Part shown: piece after piece, positions 17,206 through 26,724 of the stretch
Numbering within the stretch: the first letter of the stretch is position 1
How the letters are laid out: every line of letters begins with the position of its first letter
Origin: an uncultured Cedecea sp.
GTDB lineage: Bacteria; Pseudomonadota; Gammaproteobacteria; Enterobacterales; Enterobacteriaceae
Direction: 5' to 3'
Length of the DNA: 64,000 nucleotides
NCBI RefSeq assembly: GCF_947498825.1
Contig: NZ_CANMLV010000020.1
Coordinates: 1-64,000 of the forward strand
Notes under the pieces: model-generated
What the model saw: only the letters and a program-made list of their open reading frames with translations
Told to the model about the DNA's origin: nothing
Databases searched by the model: none
Position numbers and translations under genes: made by a program

Positions 17206-18576
17206 TTACTGATAACGCTGTTTAATCTCTTTCGCGATAGCAAAACCACGCAGTGACTCTTTTTCTGCTATTTCAACCGAGAGACCAATATAGGCTCTGG
17301 GATCCAGCATGTGTTTAATTTCATCCTCGGTAAACGCTGCAGAAATAACCTCATTTTTAATCAAATTGCTGTAAAAATCCTCACCATCGGCTGCTGTTTT
17401 AATCGCTTCATCATACAGCAGTGAATGTGCTTTATCTTTACCCAGTTTTTCGGCCATTTTCATCATAACGTATTCAGTATTATCCAATCCTTTATTTCTT
17501 AATACATTATGTAGCATTCGCTGTTCATGAGGAACAAGAGTTCTGGACAGTTCTTCTGTCCTTAACAGGATCTCAGTAGTTAACTCCAGAGCCTCTTCGA
17601 GTAATCCATCAAATAACATATATGAACTACTGTCCCCTTCATAAGGTCGGACCGCAGAGTACATCCCCACACTGGGTAAAGAATAAAGTTTCTGCGAATT
17701 GGCGATAATACCTTTGGCTAATTTAGGATTAATTTTATGCGGCATGGTACTACTACCCACGGTACCCTTGGTGAATCCTTCGGAAACCTCAGCGATCTCT
17801 TCCAAAGTGGTGCTGTAAACCTCTTCACCAATTTTATGACAAATATTCGCCATCAGTGCCAGATTAGAAATATATTCTAATTTATGGGTGCTCAAGTTCC
17901 TCGAGGGGACTTCCATCGCTTCCATGCCGGTAAGCTCCGCAACCCTTTTTTGTACCGCCATCCCTACACCAGGCATTGAGTTAAAGGCCCCCACGGCGCC
18001 ACCCATCATGATGGTAAATACCCGTTTTTCACACTCTTTCATACGCTGATAGCAGTCGATGAAATCGCTGATCCATACTGAAACTTTGTAGCCATAAGTG
18101 ATGGGAATCGCATGTCTGCCATGAGTTCTGCCCGGCATCACCATTTTTTTGGTTTTGTCGGCTAAATTTGACAGATTTTCAATGATTTCACTCAACAGCA
18201 ACATAAATTTATGATGCACTGTTTTTATCATATACAGCTGTGAACTTTGCTGAATATTCTGAGTCGTAATACCATAGTGCACATATTTGCCGCTCTCTTC
18301 CGAACAGGCATTCACTAACACTTTTAGAAAGGGAACAAACCCGTGACCAATCTTTTGATAGATACGGTTCATTTCCTCAAAATCAATATTCTCTATGATG
18401 GCTTTTTCTTTTATTTCATCAGCAGCTGACTGAGGAATAAAACCGAGTTCAGCCTGTGCTTGAGCTAACATGGATTCGAACATTAACCAGGTTGAATACT
18501 TTGCTTCATTAGACAGCAAAGCTTTGATACCACGGTCGTCGATTGTTTTACTCTTTGAATCATATAAAGCTCTCAT
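17206..18576 (-). CDS. Adenylosuccinate/argininosuccinate lyase-family enzyme
   Basis: This 456-residue enzyme belongs to the fumarase/aspartase superfamily, whose members remove fumarate from N-succinyl-type substrates. The signature GSSTMPHKINP (residues 274-284) holds the catalytic serine loop, and the conserved THGRHA (151-156) and YVHYGITTQN (98-107) regions are also present, so the active site looks complete. It differs from housekeeping PurB in context: it lies 14 bp after a glucose-family PTS permease gene and shares that operon and an RpiR regulator. A purine role is therefore unlikely. I infer that it cleaves a sugar conjugate brought in by the PTS, but the substrate is unknown. A GGGATAG ribosome site supports the start. 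Confidence 0.8.
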   Translation of the reverse strand: MRALYDSKSKTIDDRGIKALLSNEAKYSTWLMFESMLAQAQAELGFIPQSAADEIKEKAIIENIDFEEMNRIYQKIGHGFVPFLKVLVNACSEESGKYVHYGITTQNIQQSSQLYMIKTVHHKFMLLLSEIIENLSNLADKTKKMVMPGRTHGRHAIPITYGYKVSVWISDFIDCYQRMKECEKRVFTIMMGGAVGAFNSMPGVGMAVQKRVAELTGMEAMEVPSRNLSTHKLEYISNLALMANICHKIGEEVYSTTLEEIAEVSEGFTKGTVGSSTMPHKINPKLAKGIIANSQKLYSLPSVGMYSAVRPYEGDSSSYMLFDGLLEEALELTTEILLRTEELSRTLVPHEQRMLHNVLRNKGLDNTEYVMMKMAEKLGKDKAHSLLYDEAIKTAADGEDFYSNLIKNEVISAAFTEDEIKHMLDPRAYIGLSVEIAEKESLRGFAIAKEIKQRYQ

Positions 18577-18590
18577 AATCTATCCCTTTT

Positions 18591-20147
18591 TTATTTCTTC
18601 ATTGCGTCATCAACAGCATTACGAACGAATTCAACCTTAGGTCCATAAACCACATGAATATGGTTTTCCGTAGGGAATAAAAATGCTGAACAACCTGACT
18701 TCAATATTAAATCTTTGTCTATTTTATCTGTCTCGGCGATATCAATACGAAGCCGAGTAATACAGTTATCGACGTTACGAATATTTTGTTTTCCACCTAA
18801 AGCCTCAACAAGAATAGCGGCGGCTTCTCCGTAGCGTTTTTCTTTGATTAATGTACTTTTAATATTAGCGGACTCTTCTCTTCCTGGTGTTTTGATATCA
18901 AATTTCACGATAGCGAAGTAGAAGATAAAGTAAGTGACTACGGCTAAACAGCCACCAATGAGAACCAAGAAAATCCAATTGGTATGTTCATAGAGCAGGC
19001 CAAAAATGGTGAAATCAAAAATGGTGCCTCGGATATACCCTATTGCCACACCGGCCAAAGAGAGTAACACCGCACCAATACCGACGATCATGGCATAGAT
19101 GAGATATAACAGCGGTGCAATAAAGACAAAGGTGAATTCCAGCGGTTCAGTAACATTACCGAGCATTGCGGTTAATACCATCGTCACGAGCATCGATTTC
19201 ACTTCAGCACGATTCTCTTTTCTTGACGTTCTATAAATCGCCAGAGCAATAGCAGGGAACAGGAAGAGTGTAACCAGCATTTGTTGCTGGGCCATAAAAC
19301 GCGTCAGGCTTGGCATCATTGACCAGTATTCACTGTTGGGTCCTTGCTTAAACAAGACTTCTGTCATAGCAGGAACAACACCAACAAAGGTTTCGCCATC
19401 AATCACATAAGAACCACCTGCCTCAGTAAATCTGAACAGGACGTTCCAGACATGGTGTAATCCAAAGGGGATAAACAACCGTTCTCCCCCGGCAGTAAAG
19501 AATGGCCCCACCGGACTCAGGATCACCGCGGAGAGTTTCATTAAACCAAGAACTAAAATTTCCCAGATAAAGGGTAAAAAGGCGCCAACCACCATCATGA
19601 GACCTATCATGATAATGGAGACAGACTTTTTCCCGGCAAAGAAAGCAAACGCGGTAGGTAGCTCAAGATTATAAAATTTATCGGTAGCCCAGGCGGCAAT
19701 CAATCCCGTAATAATCCCTCCAGCAGCACTGATATTCATGGTTTGGATGCCTAACACTTTGATTTGCCCCACTTGGGTCATAACCGCAGCATCAGCCAGC
19801 TTCCCATTCAATATCAGCCAGACATTGATGGTAATTATCAAGGTTAAGTATCCAACCACCGAGGCAAAAACCGCGATGCCCTTATCTCTCTGACTCATGC
19901 CATAAGCAACCCCCATTGCAAACAGCAACGGAATGTTGTCAAAGATGACACCAGCAATGGAACGAATACTGACTAATAGCTCATTGACTGTTTCGTTTCC
20001 CAGGAAAGGGAATCGAGCAATCATGTAGGATTGCACCAAAGCCCCACTGATACCAAGAATCATACCAATGGGGGCCAGAACACCGATAGGAAGAAGCAAT
20101 GTTCTCCCAAACCGCTGAATTGAATCACTAAACTTTCTCTTAGCCAT
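18591..20147 (-). CDS. PTS EIIBC, glucose family
   Basis: This 518-residue fusion has an N-terminal EIIC membrane domain (to about residue 400, starting near RTLLLPIGVLAPIGMILG) and a C-terminal EIIB domain whose phosphorylated cysteine lies in VDNCITRLR, near residue 460. This domain order is that of glucose/maltose/N-acetylglucosamine-type permeases. No EIIA is fused or encoded nearby, so it probably uses the general EIIA-Glc (Crr). It transports and phosphorylates an unknown sugar or amino-sugar derivative. The lyase gene follows after 14 bp and the RpiR gene precedes it by 158 bp on the same strand. Confidence 0.88.
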   Translation of the reverse strand: MAKRKFSDSIQRFGRTLLLPIGVLAPIGMILGISGALVQSYMIARFPFLGNETVNELLVSIRSIAGVIFDNIPLLFAMGVAYGMSQRDKGIAVFASVVGYLTLIITINVWLILNGKLADAAVMTQVGQIKVLGIQTMNISAAGGIITGLIAAWATDKFYNLELPTAFAFFAGKKSVSIIMIGLMMVVGAFLPFIWEILVLGLMKLSAVILSPVGPFFTAGGERLFIPFGLHHVWNVLFRFTEAGGSYVIDGETFVGVVPAMTEVLFKQGPNSEYWSMMPSLTRFMAQQQMLVTLFLFPAIALAIYRTSRKENRAEVKSMLVTMVLTAMLGNVTEPLEFTFVFIAPLLYLIYAMIVGIGAVLLSLAGVAIGYIRGTIFDFTIFGLLYEHTNWIFLVLIGGCLAVVTYFIFYFAIVKFDIKTPGREESANIKSTLIKEKRYGEAAAILVEALGGKQNIRNVDNCITRLRIDIAETDKIDKDLILKSGCSAFLFPTENHIHVVYGPKVEFVRNAVDDAMKK

Positions 20148-20243
20148 ATATACGACCCCGATGACAATGAATGTTTAAATTGTTGTCATACTAGCATTAA
20201 TAGTTTTTTAGCAAATGATTCTGCGGTTTTAAATATTAACTGA

Positions 20244-20260
20244 GGTCATAAATTATGACC
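20244..20260. promoter_or_regulatory. Dyad operator upstream of the PTS-lyase operon
   Basis: The perfect dyad GGTCATAA-A-TTATGACC lies about 100 bp upstream of the EIIBC start, in the gap after the rpiR-type gene. Its size suits an RpiR/SIS-type dimer. An ATGACC half-site also occurs upstream of the regulator gene near 21092. Binding by the neighbouring regulator is inference. Confidence 0.5.
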
Positions 20261-20282
20261 CAGGACATTTTAAAGTGAATTG

Positions 20283-20315
20283 ATTAATGTAATTCATAAT
20301 ATTAATTACATTAAT
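20283..20315. terminator. AT-rich inverted repeat at the end of the rpiR-type gene
   Basis: Perfect 12-bp arms ATTAATGTAATT and AATTACATTAAT enclose a 9-nt loop and overlap the stop codon of the regulator gene. It could end that transcript or serve as a second operator for the PTS operon. With no GC pairs in most of the stem it would be a weak terminator. Confidence 0.35.
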
Positions 20316-21046
20316 TGTTCTAACTCATACACAAGCAAATCAACTAAAATAAAAAAACCCACTCTGGATTTAGTATCATCTTTTTTTGTGTCGTGATTAT
20401 CAGCAAAACAAAAAAGATTATTATCAGCATAAGTTGTCAGTTCGTTAGAATTAAATGCTGTCATGCTAATAATATTAGCCTCTTTTAATTGAACGGCTCT
20501 TGCAGTTTCTATTATTTTCTTTGTTCTACCAGAAAGTGAAATGAATACCACTGTATCTTCGCTACTGACTAAGCGAGTGAATGAATCAGATAAATTATAA
20601 TCATTAATAAAAAAGCAATGTAATCCTAATGAAAACAATAAGTGTTCAAGATAGTAGCCAACTGCTTTACTGGTTCCTCGGCTGACGATAAAAATATTCT
20701 TTGCATGACGCAATGACTTAGCACAATCATAAATTTGCTCTTCATTGATCAAAGTGAAACTTTTGCTGATATTTCTTTCCAGTTGTTTTTTAAACGAAGG
20801 GAGATTTTGGTTTTTATCTTTGTTTTCGGCTAAGATATGCTCATTAATCTTAAATTTAAGCTCTTTATACCCGTTAAAGCCTAATTTTTGAGATAAATTT
20901 ACAATAACGGTCTTTGAGACAAAGGCTTTATCAACTAACTCATTGATATTTAAAAAGGGAATATCAGCGATATGATCAACAATGTATTTTAGCGCTTTTT
21001 TTTCACTGGTTGTTAAATCTGTATAATTTTTCAAAAAATCCAGCAT
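20306..21046 (-). CDS. RpiR-family transcriptional regulator
   Basis: This 246-residue protein has an N-terminal HTH_6 domain (about residues 1-75, with the recognition region AFVSKTVIVNLSQKLGFNGYKELK) and a C-terminal SIS sugar-phosphate-binding domain (about 105-235, with IFIVSRGTSKAVGYYLE and VVFISLSGRTKKIIETA). Such regulators sense phosphosugars. It directly precedes the PTS-lyase operon on the same strand, so it is the likely controller of that operon and may respond to the imported sugar phosphate. An AAGGTAGG ribosome site supports the start. Confidence 0.87.
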   Translation of the reverse strand: MLDFLKNYTDLTTSEKKALKYIVDHIADIPFLNINELVDKAFVSKTVIVNLSQKLGFNGYKELKFKINEHILAENKDKNQNLPSFKKQLERNISKSFTLINEEQIYDCAKSLRHAKNIFIVSRGTSKAVGYYLEHLLFSLGLHCFFINDYNLSDSFTRLVSSEDTVVFISLSGRTKKIIETARAVQLKEANIISMTAFNSNELTTYADNNLFCFADNHDTKKDDTKSRVGFFILVDLLVYELEQLM

Positions 21047-21427
21047 AGCCTACCTTTCTCATTGTAGTGTAAAAATACCATAAAGCCCTAAGATGACCTT
21101 AAACCAATGTAAGACACAAGTTTTATTACAGTTTAAAACCGCTTCATCGAAATCATCTTTTGTTTGAAAAACAGATCATGACAGTGCCTACAGCCTGTCC
21201 AATAGGACACTGGAACAACGTGAGATCCCCTGATGCCATCAAAAAATGGGGTTTCAGATGCAGATTTTTCTTCCATTCATTTCCCCTGCTCTGCCTCAAC
21301 TCGTTTTTAGTCGCACATCAGTTTAACCTTCACTGAAGCGATCGATTCTATTATGCATCACAGAAAGGAAACACAATAAAAATTCATTATTAATAAAAAA
21401 GATAATATACAAGAAGATAAAGCCAGA
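21047..21427. other. Intergenic region between rpiR and the chitin-binding fragment
   Basis: This 381-bp gap contains the promoter side of the RpiR gene and a short hairpin (GTCC/GGAC near 21196-21210). A frame in phase with the chitin-binding fragment can be read back to about 21350 without a stop, but what it encodes does not look like the rest of a GbpA protein. Confidence 0.4.
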
Positions 21428-21700
21428 ATGAAAGTAATAGCAGGTAAATTTCCAAAGGTATTAATACAAGGCATTAACGTCCCAGTGTTAAATAAGGAAA
21501 ATCACGATAACTATATATTCCCAGATAATATCAGATTCTATACTGCAGGTACGATAGATTATCAGCCCAAAGATAAAAAGATATATGAGTGTCAACCTTT
21601 CCCTAATAGCGGTTTTTGTTCCCAATGGTCTAGTAGTGCAAATCAGTATGAACCGGGTATTGGTTTCGCATGGGAATCAGCATGGACTTTGCTTAATTAA
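21428..21700 (+). pseudogene. Isolated chitin-binding domain, tail of a GbpA-like protein
   Basis: This 90-residue frame has no signal peptide. Residues from about 30 on (FPDNIRFYTAGT, then YECQPFPNSGFCSQWSSSANQ and YEPGIGFAWESAW) look like the C-terminal CBM73/CBM5-type chitin-binding module of N-acetylglucosamine-binding protein GbpA and related lytic polysaccharide monooxygenases. The catalytic AA10 domain, the middle domains and the export signal are all missing, and an ERIC-like element follows directly. I infer a decay remnant, though a small translated protein is possible because the frame is open from an ATG. The family call rests on pattern memory of the aromatic and cysteine spacing. 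Confidence 0.6.
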
Positions 21701-21702
21701 AA

Positions 21703-21812
21703 ACCCTAAATAATTAGAGTCACTTCTAGACGCAAAGAGAAGGCAGTCGATAAGCACAGACAAACCCTGCGATTCGACTGTCTTCTCTATAGCAATATTC
21801 AACCAACTCAAA
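21703..21812. repeat. Degraded ERIC-like element
   Basis: It starts ACCCTAAATAATT and has the core GATAAGCACAGACAAAC-CCTGCGATTCG, matching the core of the better-preserved copies. Inner inverted arms 21736-21750 and 21774-21788 differ at one base. It lies between the chitin-binding remnant and iolR, so it may also serve as a 3' stem for the iolR transcript. Confidence 0.6.
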
Positions 21813-21836
21813 ATATTGCAGAAATTTGCAGTAGCG

Positions 21837-22673
21837 CTAATCAGTTTTTCGATTCCCCTGGAAATACGCCAGCGCAATCATCAGTGACTGCACCAGGCAC
21901 AGCGTGGCTGACTGAGAGCGAAAGGCATCGACCTGAGCCTCTTTAACCACAAAACATAGATCGCTGAGAACTGCAAGCGGACTAATTTGGCTGTCGGTTA
22001 TGACGATTTGCTTAGCACCCGCATTAGCAGCAATTTCACTGATCATCACCGTTTCTTCAGCATAAGGCGAAAAACTAATCGACACTAAAATATCTCGTTC
22101 GGTAATACGACTGACTTGCTCGCGAAACATTCCCCCCATTCCATCAAGTAATACCGGGCGACATTCGAGATGGCTCAGGGCATAACTCAGATAGGCAGCA
22201 ACACTAAAAGAGCGCCGTAAACCAACAACATAAATCGTTTCGGCTTGAGCCAGCAGTTCTACCGCCTGCTCCAGCATTTCTGGTTTAGTGCGGGCTGCCA
22301 GCTGCTGTAAAGCAAGACCATTAGAACGGGCAAACTCTTGCAGAATATCAAAGGGTGTTTCTGGTATTTCTTCACTTTCCATCTCACGGAATAGCCGCGC
22401 CCGGTCAGTATAACTTGCTGTTTCCTCCACCAGATTCATACGAAATAATTGTTTCATTTCATTGAATCCACTGAAATTAAAAGCATTAGCAAAGCGGATC
22501 AGGGTTGAAGGTGGAACCCCCGCACGTTCAGCAATTATCGCGACGGTATCAAAGGCCACGCTATTGGTATTATCCAGTACATAGCGTGACACCTGCTGCA
22601 GCCGTTTGCTCAGGTCATCATAGCGGTAACGGATCTGCTGTTGCAGTTCACTTAAGTTCGTCGCAGTGGTCAA
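21837..22673 (-). CDS. iolR: RpiR-family repressor of inositol catabolism
   Basis: This 278-residue protein has an HTH_6 domain (about 1-80, with AERAGVPPSTLIRFANAFNFSGFNEMK) and a SIS domain (about 125-260, with ETIYVVGLRRSFSVAAYL and DILVSISFSPYAEET). It matches the RpiR-type IolR of Gram-negative inositol regulons, which senses a phosphorylated inositol intermediate. I chose the TTG at 22673 because AGGGGG stands seven bases before it; an upstream ATG (22721) has no such site. It is divergent from iolA, with 286 bp between, and probably represses the whole cluster. Confidence 0.88.
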   Translation of the reverse strand: MTTATNLSELQQQIRYRYDDLSKRLQQVSRYVLDNTNSVAFDTVAIIAERAGVPPSTLIRFANAFNFSGFNEMKQLFRMNLVEETASYTDRARLFREMESEEIPETPFDILQEFARSNGLALQQLAARTKPEMLEQAVELLAQAETIYVVGLRRSFSVAAYLSYALSHLECRPVLLDGMGGMFREQVSRITERDILVSISFSPYAEETVMISEIAANAGAKQIVITDSQISPLAVLSDLCFVVKEAQVDAFRSQSATLCLVQSLMIALAYFQGNRKTD

Positions 22674-22959
22674 TATTATTCCCCCTAAAAAGTGTGCTAC
22701 CGGGTATTTAAACTCAGTCAAACGGAAAATGAAACAGATGTACCGTTATTACCTTCCACATAAATACTTCCATTCCCAGGTCGGTTCCCATCACCTGCTG
22801 ACACCAGGCTACGATCAATCCTTGTCGGTTATCTATTGCACAAACATCAAAATTGATTCTTGATCACAATAATCAATTTTTATTTTATTTCAAGCTGAAA
22901 TGAAATGTTTGTTTCATATACAGTGTTCAGGACATCTATTTAACAGCGAGAGGGTAGAT
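22674..22959. promoter_or_regulatory. iolR-iolA divergent promoter region
   Basis: Close to iolA the region carries TTTCA-AGC-TGAAA (22888-22900) and TGAAA-TGTTTG-TTTCA (22901-22916), stacked TGAAA/TTTCA dyads. The same words recur upstream of iolG (26601-26643). They are candidate IolR sites. The part near iolR shows no clear motif. Confidence 0.5.
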
Positions 22960-24465
22960 ATGGAGACGGTAGCGAATTTTATTCACGGCAAATGTATCAC
23001 GGGTGACAGTCAGCGCGTTCAGGCAATCTTCAATCCAGCCACCGGGAAGCAGATCCGTCAGATTGCCATGAGTACGGTACAACAGACAGAACAAGCGATT
23101 GCTGCCGCGCAGCAGGCTTTCCCCGACTGGTCCCGCCAGTCTCCGCTCAAACGTGCCCGTGTCTTATTCCGCTTTAAAAGTTTGCTTGAACAGCATATGG
23201 ATAGCCTGGCAAAACTGATTAGTGAAGAGCATGGCAAAGTCTACTCTGATGCAGTCGGTGAGTTAACCCGCGGCCTGGAGGTCGTCGAGTTCGCCTGCGG
23301 TATTCCACATCTGCAAAAAGGCGAGCATTCCGCGAACGTCGGCACTGGCGTTGACAGTCACTCTCTGATGCAACCACTGGGAGTTTGTGTCGGGATCACC
23401 CCCTTTAACTTTCCGGCTATGGTGCCAATGTGGATGTTCCCTATTGCCCTTGCAACCGGAAATACCTTCGTACTTAAACCCTCGGAAAAAGATCCTTCCC
23501 TGGCGGTAAAACTGGCCCAGTTACTGAAAGAGGCGGGGCTCCCCGATGGCGTCTTTAATGTGGTGCAAGGAGATAAAGAAGCAGTTGATGTTCTGCTGAC
23601 TGACCCACGTGTACAGGCGGTGAGTTTTGTTGGCTCAACACCGATTGCCGAATATATCTACAATACCGCATCAGCTCAGGGTAAACGTTGCCAGGCGCTG
23701 GGTGGAGCAAAAAATCACTGTATTCTGATGCCCGATGCGGATATGGCGATGGCAACGAATGCCATTATGGGGGCCGCTTTTGGTGCTGCAGGAGAACGTT
23801 GTATGGCGTTATCCGTTGTGGTTGCCGTTGGTGACAGCACCGCCGATACTCTCTGTTCTCAGTTGGAGCAACAGATGGCCACTTTACGGGTTGGCCCAGG
23901 CCTCGGTCACCAGCCAGAAAATGAAATGGGGCCTCTGATAAGCAGCGCACATCGTGCCAAAGTACTGGGTTACATTGATAGTGGCGAAGCCCAGGGCGCA
24001 ACGCTGCGTGTTGATGGTCGCGGACTAAAACTGGCAGATAATGAAGAAGGTTATTTTGTCGGGCCCACGCTGTTTGACCATGTCACGCCGGAGATGACGA
24101 TTTATAAAGAGGAGATCTTTGGTCCGGTACTGAGTGTCGTACGCGTAGCCGATTATCAAAGTGCGCTGAATCTGATTAACCAGCACGAATACGGTAATGG
24201 GACGGCCATTTTCACCCGCGATGGTGGCACCGCAAGACGTTTCTGTGAAGAGGTTCAGGTCGGCATGGTTGGCGTTAACGTACCGATTCCTGTCCCTATG
24301 GCCTTCCACAGTTTTGGAGGCTGGAAACGTTCCATCTTCGGACCACTGAATGTCCATGGTAATGATGGCGTACGCTTCTATACCCGAATGAAAACCATTA
24401 CTGCCCGTTGGCCGGAAAGCAACCACCAGCAAGGTGCCGCATTTTCCATGCCGACACTAGGCTGA
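22960..24465 (+). CDS. iolA: Methylmalonate-semialdehyde dehydrogenase (CoA-acylating)
   Basis: This 501-residue aldehyde dehydrogenase converts malonate semialdehyde, the last inositol intermediate, to acetyl-CoA and CO2. The family is recognised by [42 protein letters not shown] and the catalytic cysteine in [10 protein letters not shown]. The ending, with [16 protein letters not shown], is typical of the MmsA/IolA group. GAGAGGG before ATG 22960 fixes the start; a longer frame begins at 22900. iolD follows after 11 bp. A role in valine breakdown is possible in other hosts but the context is inositol. Confidence 0.93.
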   Translation: METVANFIHGKCITGDSQRVQAIFNPATGKQIRQIAMSTVQQTEQAIAAAQQAFPDWSRQSPLKRARVLFRFKSLLEQHMDSLAKLISEEHGKVYSDAVGELTRGLEVVEFACGIPHLQKGEHSANVGTGVDSHSLMQPLGVCVGITPFNFPAMVPMWMFPIALATGNTFVLKPSEKDPSLAVKLAQLLKEAGLPDGVFNVVQGDKEAVDVLLTDPRVQAVSFVGSTPIAEYIYNTASAQGKRCQALGGAKNHCILMPDADMAMATNAIMGAAFGAAGERCMALSVVVAVGDSTADTLCSQLEQQMATLRVGPGLGHQPENEMGPLISSAHRAKVLGYIDSGEAQGATLRVDGRGLKLADNEEGYFVGPTLFDHVTPEMTIYKEEIFGPVLSVVRVADYQSALNLINQHEYGNGTAIFTRDGGTARRFCEEVQVGMVGVNVPIPVPMAFHSFGGWKRSIFGPLNVHGNDGVRFYTRMKTITARWPESNHQQGAAFSMPTLG

Positions 24466-24476
24466 TTGGGGGAATA

Positions 24477-26405
24477 ATGACAACACTACGTTTAACCATG
24501 GCACAGGCTCTGGTCAGATTTCTTAATCAACAATATATTGATGTGGAAGGTGAAGAACAGCCGTTTGTCGAAGGCGTGATGACCATTTTTGGCCACGGTA
24601 ATGTTTTAGGTATCGGTCAGGCGCTGGAAGAAGCTCCCGGCCACTTGAAAGTTTACCAGGGATGTAGCGAACAAGGCATGGCGCATATTGCTACCGGGTT
24701 TGCGAAACAACATCTGCGTCGGCGTATCTACGCGGTAACCTCGTCAGTAGGCCCTGGTGCTGCCAATATGATTACGGCAGCAGCAACCGCCACGGCTAAC
24801 CGTATTCCGTTGCTGCTATTACCGGGGGATATCTATGCCAGCCGTCAGCCGGACCCGGTACTACAACAGATTGAGCAGTACCATGACTTAAGCATCAGTA
24901 CCAATGATTGCTTTCGTCCGGTATCACGTTACTGGGATCGTCTTAATCGGCCTGAGCAGCTGATGAGCGCGATGTTAAGTGCCATGCGAGTACTAACTAA
25001 CCCAGCAGACACTGGGGCGGTGACTATCTGCCTGCCGCAGGATGTACAAGGTGAAGTATGGGATTACCCGGCCAGCTTCTTTGCGCGTCGCGTACATCAT
25101 ATTGAGCGCCGTCCACCTGATGAAACCCGGCTACAAAGCGCACTGGCACTGATTAAAAGCAAACGTCGCCCCTTAGTGATTTGTGGTGGAGGGGTGCGTT
25201 ATTCAGGCGCTCATGACGCTTTTCAGAGATTCGTTGAAACAGCACGGCTTCCTTTCGCTGAAACACAAGCGGGGAAAGGTGCGCTGGTAAGTGAGCACTC
25301 GCTAAACCTTGGTGGTCTGGGTGTCACTGGAGGACTTGCCGCCAATCTGCTGGCCCCCAAGGCAGACTTAATTATTGGTGTCGGAACTCGTTTAACCGAT
25401 TTTACTACCGGCTCAAAGTCACTTTTTGCACCCGACGCAGAGTTTCTGATGCTGAACGTGGCAGAGTTTGATGCCATGAAACTCGACGCGATGCCGCTGG
25501 TCGCCGATGCCCGTGCAGGACTTGAGCGGTTAGCTTCAGAGCTCAGTGACATTAACTATCGCTCGCAATGGGGTGACGATATTGTCCAGGCCAAAGCGGC
25601 CTGGCATAGCGAATGTCAGCGATTATGGACGCGCCACTGGCAACCCGGAGATCCGCCTGAAGTCGCCGGGCATCTTGATGAAGTCTTGCAAGAGTACAGC
25701 CAGGCTCTTGGTACTTCACTGACACAAACCCGCGTACTGGGGCTTATCAATCAGCATATTGAAGACAACGCGATTGTTGTCGGCGCTGCAGGCTCACTGC
25801 CGGGTGATTTACAGCGACTATGGCAGGTGAAAACACCCGATAGCTATCATCTGGAATATGGTTACTCCTGTATGGGCTACGAAATAGCCGCGACAGTGGG
25901 CGCTAAACTGGCGAAGCCCAACCAACCGGCCTATGCCATGGTAGGGGACGGGTCTTATATGATGCTCCATTCTGAGCTGCAAACCGCCGTGCAGGAGGGA
26001 ATAAAAATAACCGTTTTACTGTTTGATAATGCAGGATTTGGTTGTATTAATAATCTCCAGATGGGACACGGTATCAGCAGTCTGGCAACCGAGAATCGCC
26101 AGCGAAATCCGGTAACCGGCAAGCTCGACGGACCGCTGGTGAAGGTGGATTTTGCTAAAAATGCTGAGAGCTATGGCTGCTGTGCTTTTCGCGTTCACGA
26201 TGAGCAAAGTCTGCTTGCTGCTCTGGAGGCCGCTAAATTAGCAGATGGCCCAACTCTGCTGGATATTAAAGTCCTGCCGAAGACCATGACACATGATTAC
26301 GAAGCCTGGTGGCGAACCGGTGATGCCGGGACTGCACAGTCTTCTGCGGTAACCCTGGCTTTTGAAAATACTCAGGCCATGCTCAAACGCGCCCGTCAGT
26401 ATTAA
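24477..26405 (+). CDS. iolD: 3D-trihydroxycyclohexane-1,2-dione hydrolase
   Basis: This 642-residue thiamine-diphosphate enzyme opens the ring of 3D-3,5/4-trihydroxycyclohexane-1,2-dione to 5-deoxy-glucuronate. It has the N-terminal pyrimidine-binding domain (to about 200), the central domain (about 220-370) and the C-terminal diphosphate-binding domain with the GDG motif ([12 protein letters not shown]) and the following [13 protein letters not shown] stretch. The start at 24477 has GGGGGA before it. A strong terminator follows the stop, so iolA-iolD form their own unit. Confidence 0.93.
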   Translation: MTTLRLTMAQALVRFLNQQYIDVEGEEQPFVEGVMTIFGHGNVLGIGQALEEAPGHLKVYQGCSEQGMAHIATGFAKQHLRRRIYAVTSSVGPGAANMITAAATATANRIPLLLLPGDIYASRQPDPVLQQIEQYHDLSISTNDCFRPVSRYWDRLNRPEQLMSAMLSAMRVLTNPADTGAVTICLPQDVQGEVWDYPASFFARRVHHIERRPPDETRLQSALALIKSKRRPLVICGGGVRYSGAHDAFQRFVETARLPFAETQAGKGALVSEHSLNLGGLGVTGGLAANLLAPKADLIIGVGTRLTDFTTGSKSLFAPDAEFLMLNVAEFDAMKLDAMPLVADARAGLERLASELSDINYRSQWGDDIVQAKAAWHSECQRLWTRHWQPGDPPEVAGHLDEVLQEYSQALGTSLTQTRVLGLINQHIEDNAIVVGAAGSLPGDLQRLWQVKTPDSYHLEYGYSCMGYEIAATVGAKLAKPNQPAYAMVGDGSYMMLHSELQTAVQEGIKITVLLFDNAGFGCINNLQMGHGISSLATENRQRNPVTGKLDGPLVKVDFAKNAESYGCCAFRVHDEQSLLAALEAAKLADGPTLLDIKVLPKTMTHDYEAWWRTGDAGTAQSSAVTLAFENTQAMLKRARQY

Positions 26406-26417
26406 TCCCTCCCCCGA

Positions 26418-26449
26418 TTCCGCCTGTAAACCAGGCGGAATATTTATTT
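26418..26449 (+). terminator. Rho-independent terminator of iolA-iolD
   Basis: TTCCGCCTG and CAGGCGGAA form a perfect 9-bp stem with a 5-nt loop, followed by TATTTATTT. It lies 13 bp after iolD and separates it from the iolG unit. Confidence 0.8.
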
Positions 26450-26724
26450 CATCTTATTGGGCTTCATTCCCTGCCAGCTGTGTATTTTCGCTAAATCGCT
26501 CAATTCTGCCTTCTGCAATTTTATCTGCTCAGTCAATACTGTGATTTTGGTTACAGAAAGAACCCATTAAAAGAACAAAATGTTAACCCACACACAAAAA
26601 TGAAACTTTCAATCTGCATTAAAATGAAATAAATGTTTTATTTTAGGTGTCGATTTTGAATTGCCCAAGGTGCCGGGTTCCTCCGGTAAAAAAGATTAAC
26701 GCAATATCCATTTCGGGAGCCGCT
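26450..26724. promoter_or_regulatory. iolG promoter region with candidate IolR sites
   Basis: Between the iolD terminator and iolG lie TGAAA-C-TTTCA (26601-26611) and AAATAAA-TGT-TTTATTT (26627-26643), similar to words in front of iolA. This gap should hold the promoter for the long iolG-to-iolB operon. Confidence 0.5.
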
